This document shows positions 33,471-41,818 of a DNA stretch of 64,000 bases, one piece after another. Location: NCBI RefSeq assembly GCF_039548895.1, contig NZ_JBCLVG010000002.1; one strand, given 5' to 3'. The notes beneath the pieces are model-generated. The model saw only the letters and a list, made by a program, of their open reading frames with translations, searched no databases and was not told the DNA's origin. Both the position numbers and the translations under genes were made by a program. Position 1 is the first letter of the stretch; every line of letters begins with the position of its first letter. This stretch comes from Orlajensenia stereocauli. GTDB taxonomy: Bacteria; Actinomycetota; Actinomycetes; Actinomycetales; Microbacteriaceae.

Positions 33471-34847
33471 ATGAGCTCTGCTGCGCCCGCCGCGCCCGCC
33501 GTCGTCGACGGGGTCGAATGGGTGCGCCCCGGGCCCGACGCCCACGGCTACCGCAACGACGCGATCCTCGCGCTCGTGCTGCTGGTCGGCAGTGCGGTGA
33601 GCCTCCTCTTCTACAGGGCCACCGGAACCTACGCCGAAGAGCCCTGGTGGCTCGCGCTGCTGTGGGCGGCCGGCATGACCCTGCCGATCGCCGCCCGTCG
33701 CCGCTTCCCCGAGATCATGGCCGTCGTGGTGAGCGTCGTCTACGCCGCCGGGGTGATCGGCCAGGTCGCTGAGCTCCTGATCAGCCAGATCGTGCTCTTC
33801 ATCGCCGTCTACACGGTAGGGGCGTGGGGGCGCAGCCGCCTGCTCGCCAACATCACGCGCGGAGCGATCGTGGTGGGCATGTTCGCCTGGCTGTTCTGGC
33901 AGCTCATCTTCTTCTCGGCCGTGCAGGACTACCTGCCCGACCTCGATCGGTCCACGGACGGCGACGGCTTCATGTCGCCCTACATCGCCTTCGGGGCCAT
34001 CCAGATCTTCACCAACCTGCTGTTCTTCTGGGGAGCCTGGTACTTCGGCGACTCGGCCTACCGCGCGGCCCGGGAGCGCGCCGCCCTCTCGCAGCGCACA
34101 GCCGAACTCGCCGGTGCCCGTGCCCGCGCCGAAGCTCAGGCCGTAGCCCTGGAACGCGTGCGCATAGCCCGCGAGCTGCACGACGTCGTCGCCCACCACG
34201 TCTCGGTGATGGGGGTTCAGGCTGGAGCAGCTCGCCGCGTCGTCGCGACCGATCCGCATGCGGCATCCGCAGCACTCAGCGCCATCGAGGACAGCGCGCG
34301 TTCCGCCGTCGACGAGCTGCACCGGCTGCTCGGCACCCTCCGCGACGACAGCCTCGACACCGGGGCCGTCGCGATGACGGATGCCGCCAGCACTCACGGG
34401 CTGGCCCAACTGCCCGCGCTCGTCGGCGAGGCGACGACGGCCGGCCTGCCCGCCACGTTCACCGTGGTCGGCGCCGAGCGCGCGGTGCCGGCGACGGTCG
34501 AACTGACCGCCTACCGCATCACGCAGGAAGCGCTCACGAACGCTCGCAAGCACGCGGGTGCAGGCGCGACAGCCGACGTGAGACTGCGCTACCTCGACGA
34601 CGCCCTCGAGCTCGAGGTCGCCAATACGGGAACGTCGAGCGCCGCCGGGCGCGCGCACGTGCGCGGGCGGACGGGATCCGGTCTCGGCCTCGTCGGCATG
34701 CTGGAGCGAGTGGATGCCGTCGGCGGGGTCGTGGAGGCGGGTCCCCGCAGTCGGGGAGGCTGGCTGGTGCGGGCGAGGTTCCCGCTGGGAGCGGGCGCGG
34801 GTGCTGCGTCCGAGGCTGCGGCATCCGGACCCGAGGGCACCGCATGA
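33471..34847 (+). CDS. Two-component sensor histidine kinase (NarL-type partner)
   Basis: 458 residues. The first half has about five membrane spans and no obvious extracellular sensor domain. The HisKA_3 dimerisation helix is RIARELHDVVAHHVSVMGVQ with phospho-acceptor His237; the ATPase domain shows TAYRITQEALTNARKHA (N box) and GRTGSGLGLVGMLERV (G box). A short Ala-rich tail ends the protein. Probably leaderless: TAGCGT at 33459-33464 is 6 nt before the ATG. The stop overlaps the regulator start (ATGA). The signal is unknown. Confidence 0.92.
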   Translation: MSSAAPAAPAVVDGVEWVRPGPDAHGYRNDAILALVLLVGSAVSLLFYRATGTYAEEPWWLALLWAAGMTLPIAARRRFPEIMAVVVSVVYAAGVIGQVAELLISQIVLFIAVYTVGAWGRSRLLANITRGAIVVGMFAWLFWQLIFFSAVQDYLPDLDRSTDGDGFMSPYIAFGAIQIFTNLLFFWGAWYFGDSAYRAARERAALSQRTAELAGARARAEAQAVALERVRIARELHDVVAHHVSVMGVQAGAARRVVATDPHAASAALSAIEDSARSAVDELHRLLGTLRDDSLDTGAVAMTDAASTHGLAQLPALVGEATTAGLPATFTVVGAERAVPATVELTAYRITQEALTNARKHAGAGATADVRLRYLDDALELEVANTGTSSAAGRAHVRGRTGSGLGLVGMLERVDAVGGVVEAGPRSRGGWLVRARFPLGAGAGAASEAAASGPEGTA

Positions 34848-35575
34848 TCCGGGTACTGATCGTCGACGACCAGGCGCTGGTTCGGGGCGGGTTCCGCACC
34901 ATCCTCGCCTCGGAGCCCGGCATCGAGGTGGTGGGAGAGGCTGCATCCGGCGAGGAGGCCATCGAGCGCACGCGCGAGCTGCGCCCCGATGTCGTGTGCA
35001 TGGACGTGCAGATGCCCGGCATGGACGGCCTCGAGGCCACCCGCATCATCACGACGGATGCCGCTCTGCACTCCGCCGTGCTGGTGCTCACGACATTCAA
35101 CCGCGAGGACTACCTGTTCACGGCGCTGCGAGCCGGAGCCAGTGGGTTCCTTCTCAAGAACTCGACGCCTGAGGACCTCATCGAGGCCGTGCAGGTGATC
35201 GCACGCGGCGAGGCGCTGCTCTCACCGGCAGTGACCAGACGGGTGATCGCAGCGTTCGGGAGCGTCGGCGCGTCGGCCCGACTGCCGGATCTGGAGCAGC
35301 CCCAGCCCCAGACGCAGGCCGAGACGCAGACGCAGGTTCCGACGCCGCCACTGCCGTCGGCACCAGCAAGCACTCCGCTCACCGACCGTGAGCAGGAGGT
35401 GCTGGTGCTGCTCGCGGAGGGACTCTCGAACGCCGAGATCGCGGCCCGCATCTTCGTGGGCGAGGCCACCGTGAAGACGCACGTGTCGAAGGTGCTGCAG
35501 AAGCTCGGTCTTCGCGACCGGGTGCACGCCGTCGTCTACGCCTACGAGAACGGCGTGGTGCGTCCGGCGGAGTAG
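34844..35575 (+). CDS. NarL/LuxR-family response regulator with a Gln-rich linker
   Basis: 243 residues. The receiver domain has the acidic pair DD at 8-9, phospho-acceptor Asp54 in VVCMDVQMPG, the switch Thr in VLTTFNRE and Lys in FLLKNSTPED. The C-terminal LuxR helix-turn-helix is LTDREQEVLVLLAEGLSNAEIAARIFVGEATVKTHVSKVLQKLGLRDR. Between them is an unusually long linker of Gln, Thr, Pro and Glu. It acts with the overlapping kinase gene. Targets are unknown; no regulator binding site is visible. Confidence 0.93.
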   Translation: MIRVLIVDDQALVRGGFRTILASEPGIEVVGEAASGEEAIERTRELRPDVVCMDVQMPGMDGLEATRIITTDAALHSAVLVLTTFNREDYLFTALRAGASGFLLKNSTPEDLIEAVQVIARGEALLSPAVTRRVIAAFGSVGASARLPDLEQPQPQTQAETQTQVPTPPLPSAPASTPLTDREQEVLVLLAEGLSNAEIAARIFVGEATVKTHVSKVLQKLGLRDRVHAVVYAYENGVVRPAE

Positions 35576-35583
35576 CGCTCCCG

Positions 35584-35685
35584 CCGTTCGCTGGGGCCCG
35601 ACGAAGTCGCAGCTGAAGCGCCGTCGGGGACTCCGCGACTGCAGCTCGCCTCGCCCGCGGACTGCGTCCGGGCCTCAGCGAACGG
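35584..35685. repeat. Palindromic repeat, CGCTCGCTGAGG family, full-length variant
   Basis: The 15-nt ends CCGTTCGCTGGGGCC (35584-35598) and GGCCTCAGCGAACGG (35671-35685) pair with one mismatch. Internal ACGAAGTCG and GAAGCGCC boxes match other copies. It lies between the response regulator stop and the ArsR promoter and may insulate them. Confidence 0.75.
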
Positions 35686-35693
35686 TTTCACTC

Positions 35694-35752
35694 TTGACGA
35701 GCGGCGGCATCCGCCTTATGTTTAAGCACATCATTAATTAAGGAGATGCTTA
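35694..35752 (+). promoter_or_regulatory. ArsR promoter with overlapping operator
   Basis: TTGACG (35694-35699), a 17-nt spacer and TATGTT (35717-35722) form the best sigma-70 type promoter in the window. TAAGCA (35723-35728) and TGCTTA (35747-35752) are an inverted repeat around an ATTAATTAA core, spanning the transcript start and the AAGGAG ribosome site (35740-35745). This layout fits autorepression by the ArsR protein. The stretch is markedly AT-rich for this genome. Confidence 0.75.
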
Positions 35753-35753
35753 C

Positions 35754-36113
35754 ATGACCGGAACGGCGACTGACGAGCTGAGCCTGGTGTTCCACGCCCT
35801 CGCCGATCCGACTAGACGTGCGATCCTCTCGCGCCTGTCGAGCGGCGAGGCCACCGCGGGTGAGCTCGCCGAGCCTTTCGCCATGAGCCGCCCCGCCGTG
35901 TCGCAGCACCTCCGCGTGCTCGAGTCGGCCGGGCTCATCGATCGCAATGCCCGGGCCCAGTGGCGCACGTGCACGATACGCACGGAGCCCTTGGACGACG
36001 TGTCGGCGTGGATCGACGAGCACCGGGCGCTCTGGACCGAGCGCTTCGAGCTGCTCGACGAGCGCCTTCGAGACCTCAAGCAGCAGAAGCAGGACCACCA
36101 GCAGGACCACTAG
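35754..36113 (+). CDS. ArsR-family transcriptional regulator
   Basis: 119 residues. It has a winged helix: VFHALADPTRRAILSRLSSGEATAGELAEPFAMSRPAVSQHLRVLESAGLIDRNARAQWRTCTI. There are no Cys residues, so it is not a thiolate metal sensor; it is of the type paired with SRPBCC proteins, and an organic ligand is more likely. The tail is rich in Gln, His and Asp. ATG 35754 has AAGGAG 8 nt upstream. The next gene follows after 15 nt. Confidence 0.93.
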   Translation: MTGTATDELSLVFHALADPTRRAILSRLSSGEATAGELAEPFAMSRPAVSQHLRVLESAGLIDRNARAQWRTCTIRTEPLDDVSAWIDEHRALWTERFELLDERLRDLKQQKQDHQQDH

Positions 36114-36128
36114 GAGAAGGAGAACACC

Positions 36129-36602
36129 ATGGTCGAGACACTCGCCACGAGCACGAAGCACTTCACCATCGTCCACGTCTTCGACGCACCGCGCGCCGAC
36201 ATCTGGCGCGCGTGGACCGACCCCGACGAGGCCGCCTTCTGGTGGCATCCGCGTGGCCTCGAGACTCCGCGCGAGACCGTCGAGATCGACGCCCGCGTCG
36301 GCGGATCGTTCCGCTACACGATGGTCGCGCCCGATGGCAGCGAGTACCCCACCTCCGGCGAGTACCTGGAGGTGGTCGAGCCCGAGCGACTCGTCTTCAC
36401 CTGGGGCGACCCGGCTCGGCCCGGCGAAGCCCAGCCGCTGCTCACGGTCGAGTTGGCCGAGCACGGTGACGACGGCCGGCAGACGGAGATGACGTTCACC
36501 GTGCGCGGCGTCGATGGCCAGCCGGGCGATGACAACATCTACGACGGCTGGGAGAGCGGGTTCGACGTGCTCGACCAGCGTCTGCGGGAGCTCGTGGAGT
36601 AG
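36129..36602 (+). CDS. SRPBCC/AHSA1-like domain protein
   Basis: 157 residues: FTIVHVFDAPRADIWRAWTDPDEAAFWWHPRG, the fold-defining start of the AHSA1/START-like family, then GGSFRYTMVAPDG, YLEVVEPERLVFTW and a C-terminal helix GWESGFDVLDQRLRELV. The family binds hydrophobic ligands in a helix-grip cavity. AGGAGAAGGAG lies upstream of ATG 36129. It is co-transcribed with the ArsR gene; this gene pair is common, and the ArsR regulator may respond to the protein's ligand. Confidence 0.92.
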   Translation: MVETLATSTKHFTIVHVFDAPRADIWRAWTDPDEAAFWWHPRGLETPRETVEIDARVGGSFRYTMVAPDGSEYPTSGEYLEVVEPERLVFTWGDPARPGEAQPLLTVELAEHGDDGRQTEMTFTVRGVDGQPGDDNIYDGWESGFDVLDQRLRELVE

Positions 36603-36715
36603 CGAGAGCTTCGGGCACGGCATCCGTCGCTCGGGTGAGACCGCGATCAGATCCACGCGGAGAACCACCCGAGCGGCGGATGCCGAAGAGCCTGTGGCAT
36701 CCGTAGCGTGGAGCC

Positions 36716-37600
36716 ATGCTCGAACTGAGGAATATCACCAAGCGCTACGGCGAACGCACGGCTCTCGACGACGTGAGCTTCTCCGTCGGCGACGGCCGCA
36801 TGACGGGCTTCGTCGGCGGCAACGGCGCCGGCAAGACCACGGCCATGCGCATCATCCTGGGTGTGCTCGGGGCCGACGCCGGCTCCGTCACCTCCGACGG
36901 GTCGCCGCTCACCGCGGTGGACAGGCGCCGCTTCGGCTACATGCCCGAGGAACGCGGCCTCTACCCGAAGATGAAGGTGCTCGAGCAGATCGTCTACTTC
37001 GGGCGGCTGCACGGCTGGAATCCGGCATCCGCTCGCCGCAACGCCCTCGACCTGCTCGAACGACTCGGGCTCGCCGAGCGCATCGACGACACCGTCGAGA
37101 GCCTGTCACTCGGCAACCAGCAGCGTGCGCAGATCGCTGCCGCACTCGTGCACCACCCCGACGTGCTCGTGCTCGATGAGCCCTTCTCCGGCCTCGACCC
37201 GATCGCCGTCGAGGCCGTGCAGGCCGTGCTCACCGACTACGCCGGCCAGGGCGCGCCCGTGCTGTTCTCCTCGCACCAGCTCGACATCGTCGAGCGGCTC
37301 TGCGACGACCTCGTGATCATCTCCGAGGGCCGCATCCGTGCCGCCGGCCCGCGCACCGAACTGCGCGACATCCACGCGCCGGCCACCTACGAGTTGCTGC
37401 TCGACAGCGACGTCGGGTGGCTGCGTTCCCTCCCCGGCATCCGCGTGATCGAGTTCGACGGCGGCTACGCCCTGTTCGAGGCCGAGACGGATGCCGCCCA
37501 CCAGGCCGTGCTGCGTGAAGCGCTGGCGCACGGCGAGGTCGTCAGCTTCGGTCGCCAGAAGGTCACCCTGGCCCAGATCTTCAAGGAGGTCGTGCGATGA
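36716..37600 (+). CDS. ABC transporter ATP-binding protein (NatA type)
   Basis: 294 residues. Walker A is GGNGAGKTT, the signature is the unusual LSLGNQQRAQ, Walker B LVLDEPFSGLDP and the H-loop FSSHQLDIVE. The wording RRFGYMPEERGLYPKMKV is typical of NatA and related export ATPases. The C-terminal 80 residues are a regulatory extension. Probably leaderless: TAGCGT at 36704-36709 is 6 nt before the ATG. The stop overlaps the permease start. Confidence 0.92.
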   Translation: MLELRNITKRYGERTALDDVSFSVGDGRMTGFVGGNGAGKTTAMRIILGVLGADAGSVTSDGSPLTAVDRRRFGYMPEERGLYPKMKVLEQIVYFGRLHGWNPASARRNALDLLERLGLAERIDDTVESLSLGNQQRAQIAAALVHHPDVLVLDEPFSGLDPIAVEAVQAVLTDYAGQGAPVLFSSHQLDIVERLCDDLVIISEGRIRAAGPRTELRDIHAPATYELLLDSDVGWLRSLPGIRVIEFDGGYALFEAETDAAHQAVLREALAHGEVVSFGRQKVTLAQIFKEVVR

Positions 37601-38712
37601 GCACCACCCGCAGCACCACCATGAACACCAGCGACTACACCGCACCCTCGCTCGGATCGAGCGTCGCCCTCGTCGCCGGCCGCGAGATCCGGATGCGGCT
37701 GCGCAGCAAGGCGTTCCTCATCTCAACGGGAATCCTCATGCTGGCCGTGCTCGCATCGGTGGTATTCGGCAGCATCGCGAGCGCGAACCAGTCGGCACCG
37801 AAGGTGGCCGTGATCGGCTCCGCGGAACAGGTCGTGGGAGAGACCGACCTCGAGGTGGTGCCGGCCAGCGACCGCGCCGCCGCCGAGGAGATGCTGCGCG
37901 ACGGCGAGATCGAGGCCATCATCGTGCCGGGATCCGGCGGCACCGGAGTCACGGTCATCGGCTACGACTCCATCCCCAACACCGTCGTCTCGACCCTGAG
38001 CATCGCGCCCGGAGTCGAACTGCTCGACCCTGACGCCCCCGACCCGCTGCTCACCTACATCGTGGCCCTCGGCTTCGGCCTCGTGTTCTTCATGTCGGCC
38101 ATCACCTTCGGCTCCACCATCGCGCAGAGCGTCGTGGAGGAGAAGCAGACCCGCGTGGTCGAGATCCTGCTGTCGACGGTTCCCGTGCGCGCCCTGCTCG
38201 CCGGCAAGGTGATCGGCAACAGCGTGCTGGCCATAGGCCAGATCGTGGCGATAGCGGTCATCGCCATCGGCGGCCTGATGGTCACGGGCCAACGCGTGCT
38301 CATCGGCGGCCTCGGCGAATCGGTGATCTGGTTCGTGGTGTTCTTCCTCGTCGGCTTCGTCATGCTCGCCGCCCTGTTCGCGGCGACAGCGGCCCTCGTC
38401 TCCCGGGCTGAGGACGTGGGCAGCGTCACCTCGCCCGTGACCATGCTCGTGATGATCCCGTACTTCCTGGTCATCTTCTTCAACGACAACGCGACAGTGC
38501 TCGCCATCATGAGCTACGTGCCGTTCTCGGCTCCGGTGGGGATGCCCATGCGCATCTTCCTCGGACAGGCGGAATGGTGGGAGCCGTTCCTGTCACTCGG
38601 CATCCTGCTCGCCACGACGGCGGTGGTGCTCTGGATCGGCGAGCGCGTCTACTCCAACTCGCTGCTCAAGATGGGCGGCCGCGTGAAGCTGGCCGAGGCG
38701 ATCAAGGGCTGA
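37597..38712 (+). CDS. ABC-2 type transporter permease (NatB type)
   Basis: 371 residues. One N-terminal membrane helix (AFLISTGILMLAVLASVVFG), a 120-residue outer domain (PKVAVIGSAEQVVGE ... ), then five membrane spans with SVVEEKQTRVVEILLSTVPVRALLAGKVIGN, the conserved ABC-2 coupling helix. With the NatA-type ATPase it should export an ion, drug or lipid; the cargo is unknown. The ATG overlaps the ATPase stop by 4 nt. Confidence 0.9.
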   Translation: MSTTRSTTMNTSDYTAPSLGSSVALVAGREIRMRLRSKAFLISTGILMLAVLASVVFGSIASANQSAPKVAVIGSAEQVVGETDLEVVPASDRAAAEEMLRDGEIEAIIVPGSGGTGVTVIGYDSIPNTVVSTLSIAPGVELLDPDAPDPLLTYIVALGFGLVFFMSAITFGSTIAQSVVEEKQTRVVEILLSTVPVRALLAGKVIGNSVLAIGQIVAIAVIAIGGLMVTGQRVLIGGLGESVIWFVVFFLVGFVMLAALFAATAALVSRAEDVGSVTSPVTMLVMIPYFLVIFFNDNATVLAIMSYVPFSAPVGMPMRIFLGQAEWWEPFLSLGILLATTAVVLWIGERVYSNSLLKMGGRVKLAEAIKG

Positions 38713-38715
38713 GCC

Positions 38716-38745
38716 GACGGCCGGATCCGGGGGGATCCGGCCGTC
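38716..38745. terminator. Bidirectional terminator hairpin
   Basis: GACGGCCGGATCC (38716-38728) and GGATCCGGCCGTC (38733-38745) pair perfectly around a GGGG loop. The hairpin lies between the convergent permease and TetR genes and its right arm includes the start of the TetR stop region. There is no T-tract, as is common in high-GC actinobacteria. Confidence 0.75.
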
Positions 38746-39373
38746 ATCCCAGCCGCGGCAGCACGTCGGCGATGAGCCTGCCGAGCTGGGCCTGGTCGAG
38801 GGGCGGTTCGCCGCTCTCGATCGAGCGGGCGATCGCCTGACCGAGGAACCGCATGGCTCCGGCAACGATGTTGGTGATGAAGTCGGTCTGCAGGGCCCGG
38901 TCGGCTGCTTCGAGCTCCGGATGCTGGCGCTCGAGCCTCGCGCCGATGAGTTGGCGCAGCTCCGTCTCGATGCCCGCGAGCCGTTCCATCTGGCGGGCGA
39001 GCAGCTCGGGGTGGGAGGAGATCGCCCGGATGCGGTCGGCGAAGAGCTTCTCATCGTCGAACACGAACTCGGTGTCGACGCTGATCAGGCCGATGGCCTC
39101 GGCGAGGAACGGCCCCGCGGAATCCGCGAAGACGCGAGCACGCTCCGCGTTGATCTCGGGCAGCGCGTTGCCCAGCAGGGCGGCATCCTTGGTCTTGAAG
39201 TAGTTGAAGAAGGTGCGCTGCGAGACTCTCGCGGCCTCGCAGATCATGTCCACCGTCACGTCGGCGTAGCCGTGCGCGAGCACCAGCGCAATCGCCGCGC
39301 CCTCGATGGCGCGGGCGGTGTCGGCGCGCGAACGACGACGCGTTCCTGCATCCGTCGCCATCATCCGCCTCAT
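38744..39373 (-). CDS. TetR-family transcriptional regulator
   Basis: 209 residues. The DNA-binding domain is ARAIEGAAIALVLAHGYADVTVDMICEAARVSQRTFFNYFKTKDAALLG, with the SQRTFFNYF recognition helix typical of TetR. The ligand domain is helical and unlike a known type. ATG 39373 is the first of three closely spaced Met codons (39364, 39361). It is convergent with the NatAB-like pair and may control it. GTAGCGTAC at 39396-39404 lies between the divergent starts. Confidence 0.88.
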   Translation of the reverse strand: MRRMMATDAGTRRRSRADTARAIEGAAIALVLAHGYADVTVDMICEAARVSQRTFFNYFKTKDAALLGNALPEINAERARVFADSAGPFLAEAIGLISVDTEFVFDDEKLFADRIRAISSHPELLARQMERLAGIETELRQLIGARLERQHPELEAADRALQTDFITNIVAGAMRFLGQAIARSIESGEPPLDQAQLGRLIADVLPRLG

Positions 39374-39446
39374 GTCTGCGCCGCCGGGCGCTGCTCTGTA
39401 GCGTACCCAGTCACGAGGCGCTCGACGTCGATGGGAGGATGGACGG

Positions 39447-40517
39447 GTGACTGAAACGCTCCACGACCCGACCACCCGCGGCTTCGCCTCCGACAACTAC
39501 TCGGGCGTGCACCCCGAGATCCTCGAGGCCATGGCCGCCGCGAACGGCGGCCACCAGATCTCCTACGGCGAAGACGTCTACACGGAGCGACTGCAGGAGG
39601 TCTTCGCCCAGCACTTCGGCGCGGGCGTGCAGGCGTTCCCGGTCTTCAACGGCACGGGCGCGAACGTCAACGCACTGCAGTCGATGCTGCCCCGATGGGG
39701 CGCCGTGGTCTGCGCGTCGACGGCGCACATCAACACCGACGAGAACGCGGCCCCCGAGCGCATCGGCGGCATCAAGCTGCTCACCGTCGACACCCCTGAC
39801 GGCAAGCTCACCCCCGAGCTCATCGCCCAGCAGGCCTGGGGCTGGGGTGACGAGCACCGCGCACAGCCGCTCGCCGTGTCGATCACGCAGTCGACAGAGC
39901 TCGGCACGCTCTACTCGGTCGACGAGATCGCGGCCATCGCCGAGTACACCCACATCCACGGGATGAAGCTGCACATGGACGGCGCGCGCCTCTCCAACGC
40001 CGCCGCCGCCCTCGACCAGCCGTTCCGCGCCTTCACCCGGGACGCCGGAGTCGACATGCTGAGCTTCGGCGGCACCAAGAACGGCCTGATGTTCGGCGAG
40101 GCCATCGTCGTCCTCGAGCCGGCGGCATCCGATGGGCTGATCTACCTCCGCAAGATGAACATGCAGCTCGCCTCGAAGATGCGCTTCATCTCGGCGCAGC
40201 TGATCGCCCTGCTCGAGGGCGACCTCTGGCACCGCAACGCCTCGCGGGCCAACGCCATGGCGGCACGCCTGCGCTCCTCGATCGAGGCCGGCGTGGCCGA
40301 CGGCAGCATCCGCGGCGTCTCGTTCTCGCAGGCGACGGAGGCCAACGGCGTGTTCGCCATCCTCCCCGACGGCGTCGCCGACAGGCTGCGCTCGTCGTTC
40401 AGGTTCTACGACTGGGACGCGGCGAAGAACGAGGTGCGCTGGATGTGCGGCTTCGACACCACCGAGGCCGACATCGACGCCTTCGTCGCGGCGATCGCGC
40501 GGGAGACCACCGCGTAG
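39447..40517 (+). CDS. Low-specificity L-threonine aldolase-type PLP enzyme
   Basis: 356 residues, fold-type I PLP enzyme that splits threonine or allo-threonine to glycine and acetaldehyde. Characteristic blocks: NYSGVHPEILEAM, YGEDVYTERLQE, NGTGANVNAL, HINTDENAAPERIGGIKL, GMKLHMDGARLSNA and the PLP-lysine motif SFGGTKNGLMFGE. The GTG start at 39447 has GGGAGG 8 nt upstream. An ATG touching that Shine-Dalgarno is out of frame. No partner gene is apparent. Confidence 0.92.
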   Translation: MTETLHDPTTRGFASDNYSGVHPEILEAMAAANGGHQISYGEDVYTERLQEVFAQHFGAGVQAFPVFNGTGANVNALQSMLPRWGAVVCASTAHINTDENAAPERIGGIKLLTVDTPDGKLTPELIAQQAWGWGDEHRAQPLAVSITQSTELGTLYSVDEIAAIAEYTHIHGMKLHMDGARLSNAAAALDQPFRAFTRDAGVDMLSFGGTKNGLMFGEAIVVLEPAASDGLIYLRKMNMQLASKMRFISAQLIALLEGDLWHRNASRANAMAARLRSSIEAGVADGSIRGVSFSQATEANGVFAILPDGVADRLRSSFRFYDWDAAKNEVRWMCGFDTTEADIDAFVAAIARETTA

Positions 40518-40628
40518 TCTCGGCCACTTCTATGCGCACTCATGGAATAAGCAGCGACGTGTGATGTTGTAGAGCGAGGGACAGCGTCGCCCCGGCCTAT
40601 TCGCATCCACTGGAAAGCTGTGCTCCCG

Positions 40629-41219
40629 ATGACTCTCATCACCGACACCTCACGTCACGCCGACACCACCGCCGCTCTCATCACGCCGCTCGTCGAGCGC
40701 TGGAGCCCACGCGCCTACGACCCCACCGCGGTCGTCGACCCCGCCGCCCTGCACTCCATCCTCGAGGCCGCGCGCTGGGCCCCCTCGGCCAACAACGTTC
40801 AGCCGTGGCGCTTCGTCGTGGCCACCCGTGGCAGCGACGTGTTCACCACGATTCACGACAACCTCATGGGCTTCAACAAGACCTGGGCCGACTCGGCCGC
40901 CGTGCTCATCGTGAACATCGCGGAGACCGTCGACCCCGAGGGAAAGCCGCGTCACTTCGCGCGCTACGACCTCGGTCAGGCCGTCGCGCACCTCACCGTG
41001 CAGGCGCAGCACGAGGGCCTGCACACCCACCAGATGGGCGGCATCGAGATCGCCGCACTGCACGAGGCCCTCGGCCTCGACGAGCGCTACGAGATCGTCT
41101 CGGTCACGGCCCTGGGCGTGCTCGGCGACGCCGCATCGCTCCCCGACGTGCTGCGCGAGCGCGAGGTCGCTCCCCGCACGCGCCTGTCGCTCGACGAGAT
41201 CGTGCTGAAGTCGGCGTAG
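40629..41219 (+). CDS. Nitroreductase-family FMN protein
   Basis: 196 residues. FMN-binding motifs of the family are visible: VERWSPRAYDP near the N-terminus, LEAARWAPSANNVQPWRFVVA, and GVLGDAASLPDVLRERE near the end, with QAVAHLTVQAQHEGLHTHQMGG in the middle. It likely reduces nitro compounds, quinones or similar using NAD(P)H. ATG 40629 was chosen; an in-frame GTG at 40620 sits 2 nt after GGAAAG. The 111-nt gap upstream contains an imperfect inverted repeat. Confidence 0.88.
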   Translation: MTLITDTSRHADTTAALITPLVERWSPRAYDPTAVVDPAALHSILEAARWAPSANNVQPWRFVVATRGSDVFTTIHDNLMGFNKTWADSAAVLIVNIAETVDPEGKPRHFARYDLGQAVAHLTVQAQHEGLHTHQMGGIEIAALHEALGLDERYEIVSVTALGVLGDAASLPDVLREREVAPRTRLSLDEIVLKSA

Positions 41220-41258
41220 GTCCCACCCGCACCTGCACCCGCGCCCCGGCGCTGCCCT

Positions 41259-41316
41259 CGAACTGCCCACTTCCGCTAGTCCGGCGCCCGCGCCACTAGC
41301 GGAAGTGGGCAGTTCG
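41259..41316. repeat. Perfect 22-bp inverted repeat, CCACTTCCGCTAGT core
   Basis: Arms at 41259-41280 and 41295-41316 pair without mismatch around a 14-nt GC-rich loop. The left arm contains ACTGCCCACTTCCGCTAGT. It lies between convergent genes (nitroreductase and UPF0303) and is the best-preserved copy of this hairpin family in the window. It may serve as a two-way terminator. Confidence 0.9.
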
Positions 41317-41350
41317 GCATTGGACAGGGTCCCGATGGCTCCCGCGCGCG

Positions 41351-41818
41351 CTAGTGCTGTTGTGCCGCCAGCAGCTTCCGCAGGTGCTCCACCACGAGCG
41401 CGTGGTCGTCGCGCTGGGGCAGGCCCGAGACTCCGACGGCGCCGATGATCCCGGCGTTCCGGATGCTGATCGGCACGACACCGCCATGCGCCGCGAACTC
41501 CGTCGGGTCGAGCCGTGAGTCGACGTCGAAGTTCTTGCCGCCCTCGCGGAACATCTCCCCGACGGCCATCGACGCGCGTCCGTAGCGCTGCACCACGCGG
41601 TACTTGCGCTCGAGCCAGGCGTCGTTGTCGGCGTTCGCTCCGGGCAGGGCTGCGTGGAACACCCGCTGGGGCCCGAACCACACGGCGATGGCCACCGGCA
41701 GCGCGCCGTCATGCGCGGCGGCCCGGATGCCGCTGCCCAGCGTCCACGCGTCGTCGTGCGTGAACGCGGTGAACTGCAGTTCGTTCTCCTGTGCGAGCAG
41801 GTCGTCGTAGAAGCTCAT
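41351..41818 (-). CDS. UPF0303/HbpS-like heme-degrading-domain family protein
   Basis: 155 residues: MSFYDDLLAQENELQFTAF opening, then ALPVAIAVWFGPQRVFHAALPGANADNDAWLERKYRVVQRYGRAS, and AAHGGVVPISIRNAGIIGAVGVSGLPQRDDHALV. This is the compact alpha-beta fold of the UPF0303/DUF336 group, which includes heme-related and glycolate-utilisation proteins; the biochemical role here is unclear. ATG 41818 overlaps the stop of the dehydrogenase gene (ATGA), so the two are coupled. Confidence 0.85.
   Translation of the reverse strand: MSFYDDLLAQENELQFTAFTHDDAWTLGSGIRAAAHDGALPVAIAVWFGPQRVFHAALPGANADNDAWLERKYRVVQRYGRASMAVGEMFREGGKNFDVDSRLDPTEFAAHGGVVPISIRNAGIIGAVGVSGLPQRDDHALVVEHLRKLLAAQQH

Noticed and set aside
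31521..34946. A 1141-codon open frame on the minus strand
   Set aside because: Only the part up to about 32822 is a real protein (the MFS transporter). The rest is antisense to the holin-like and histidine kinase genes, is low in hydrophobic order and rich in Arg, Gly, His and Gln, as expected of high-GC shadow frames.
39439..39450. Minimal upstream ORF (ATG GAC GGG TGA) overlapping the threonine aldolase GTG
   Set aside because: The ATG touches GGAGG with no spacer, so it is unlikely to be used; GTG 39447 has the proper 8-nt spacing.
40541..40612. Imperfect inverted repeat upstream of the nitroreductase gene as an RNA switch
   Set aside because: Pairing is broken by many mismatches and bulges, and no known riboswitch motif is seen. 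It may be a decayed repeat.
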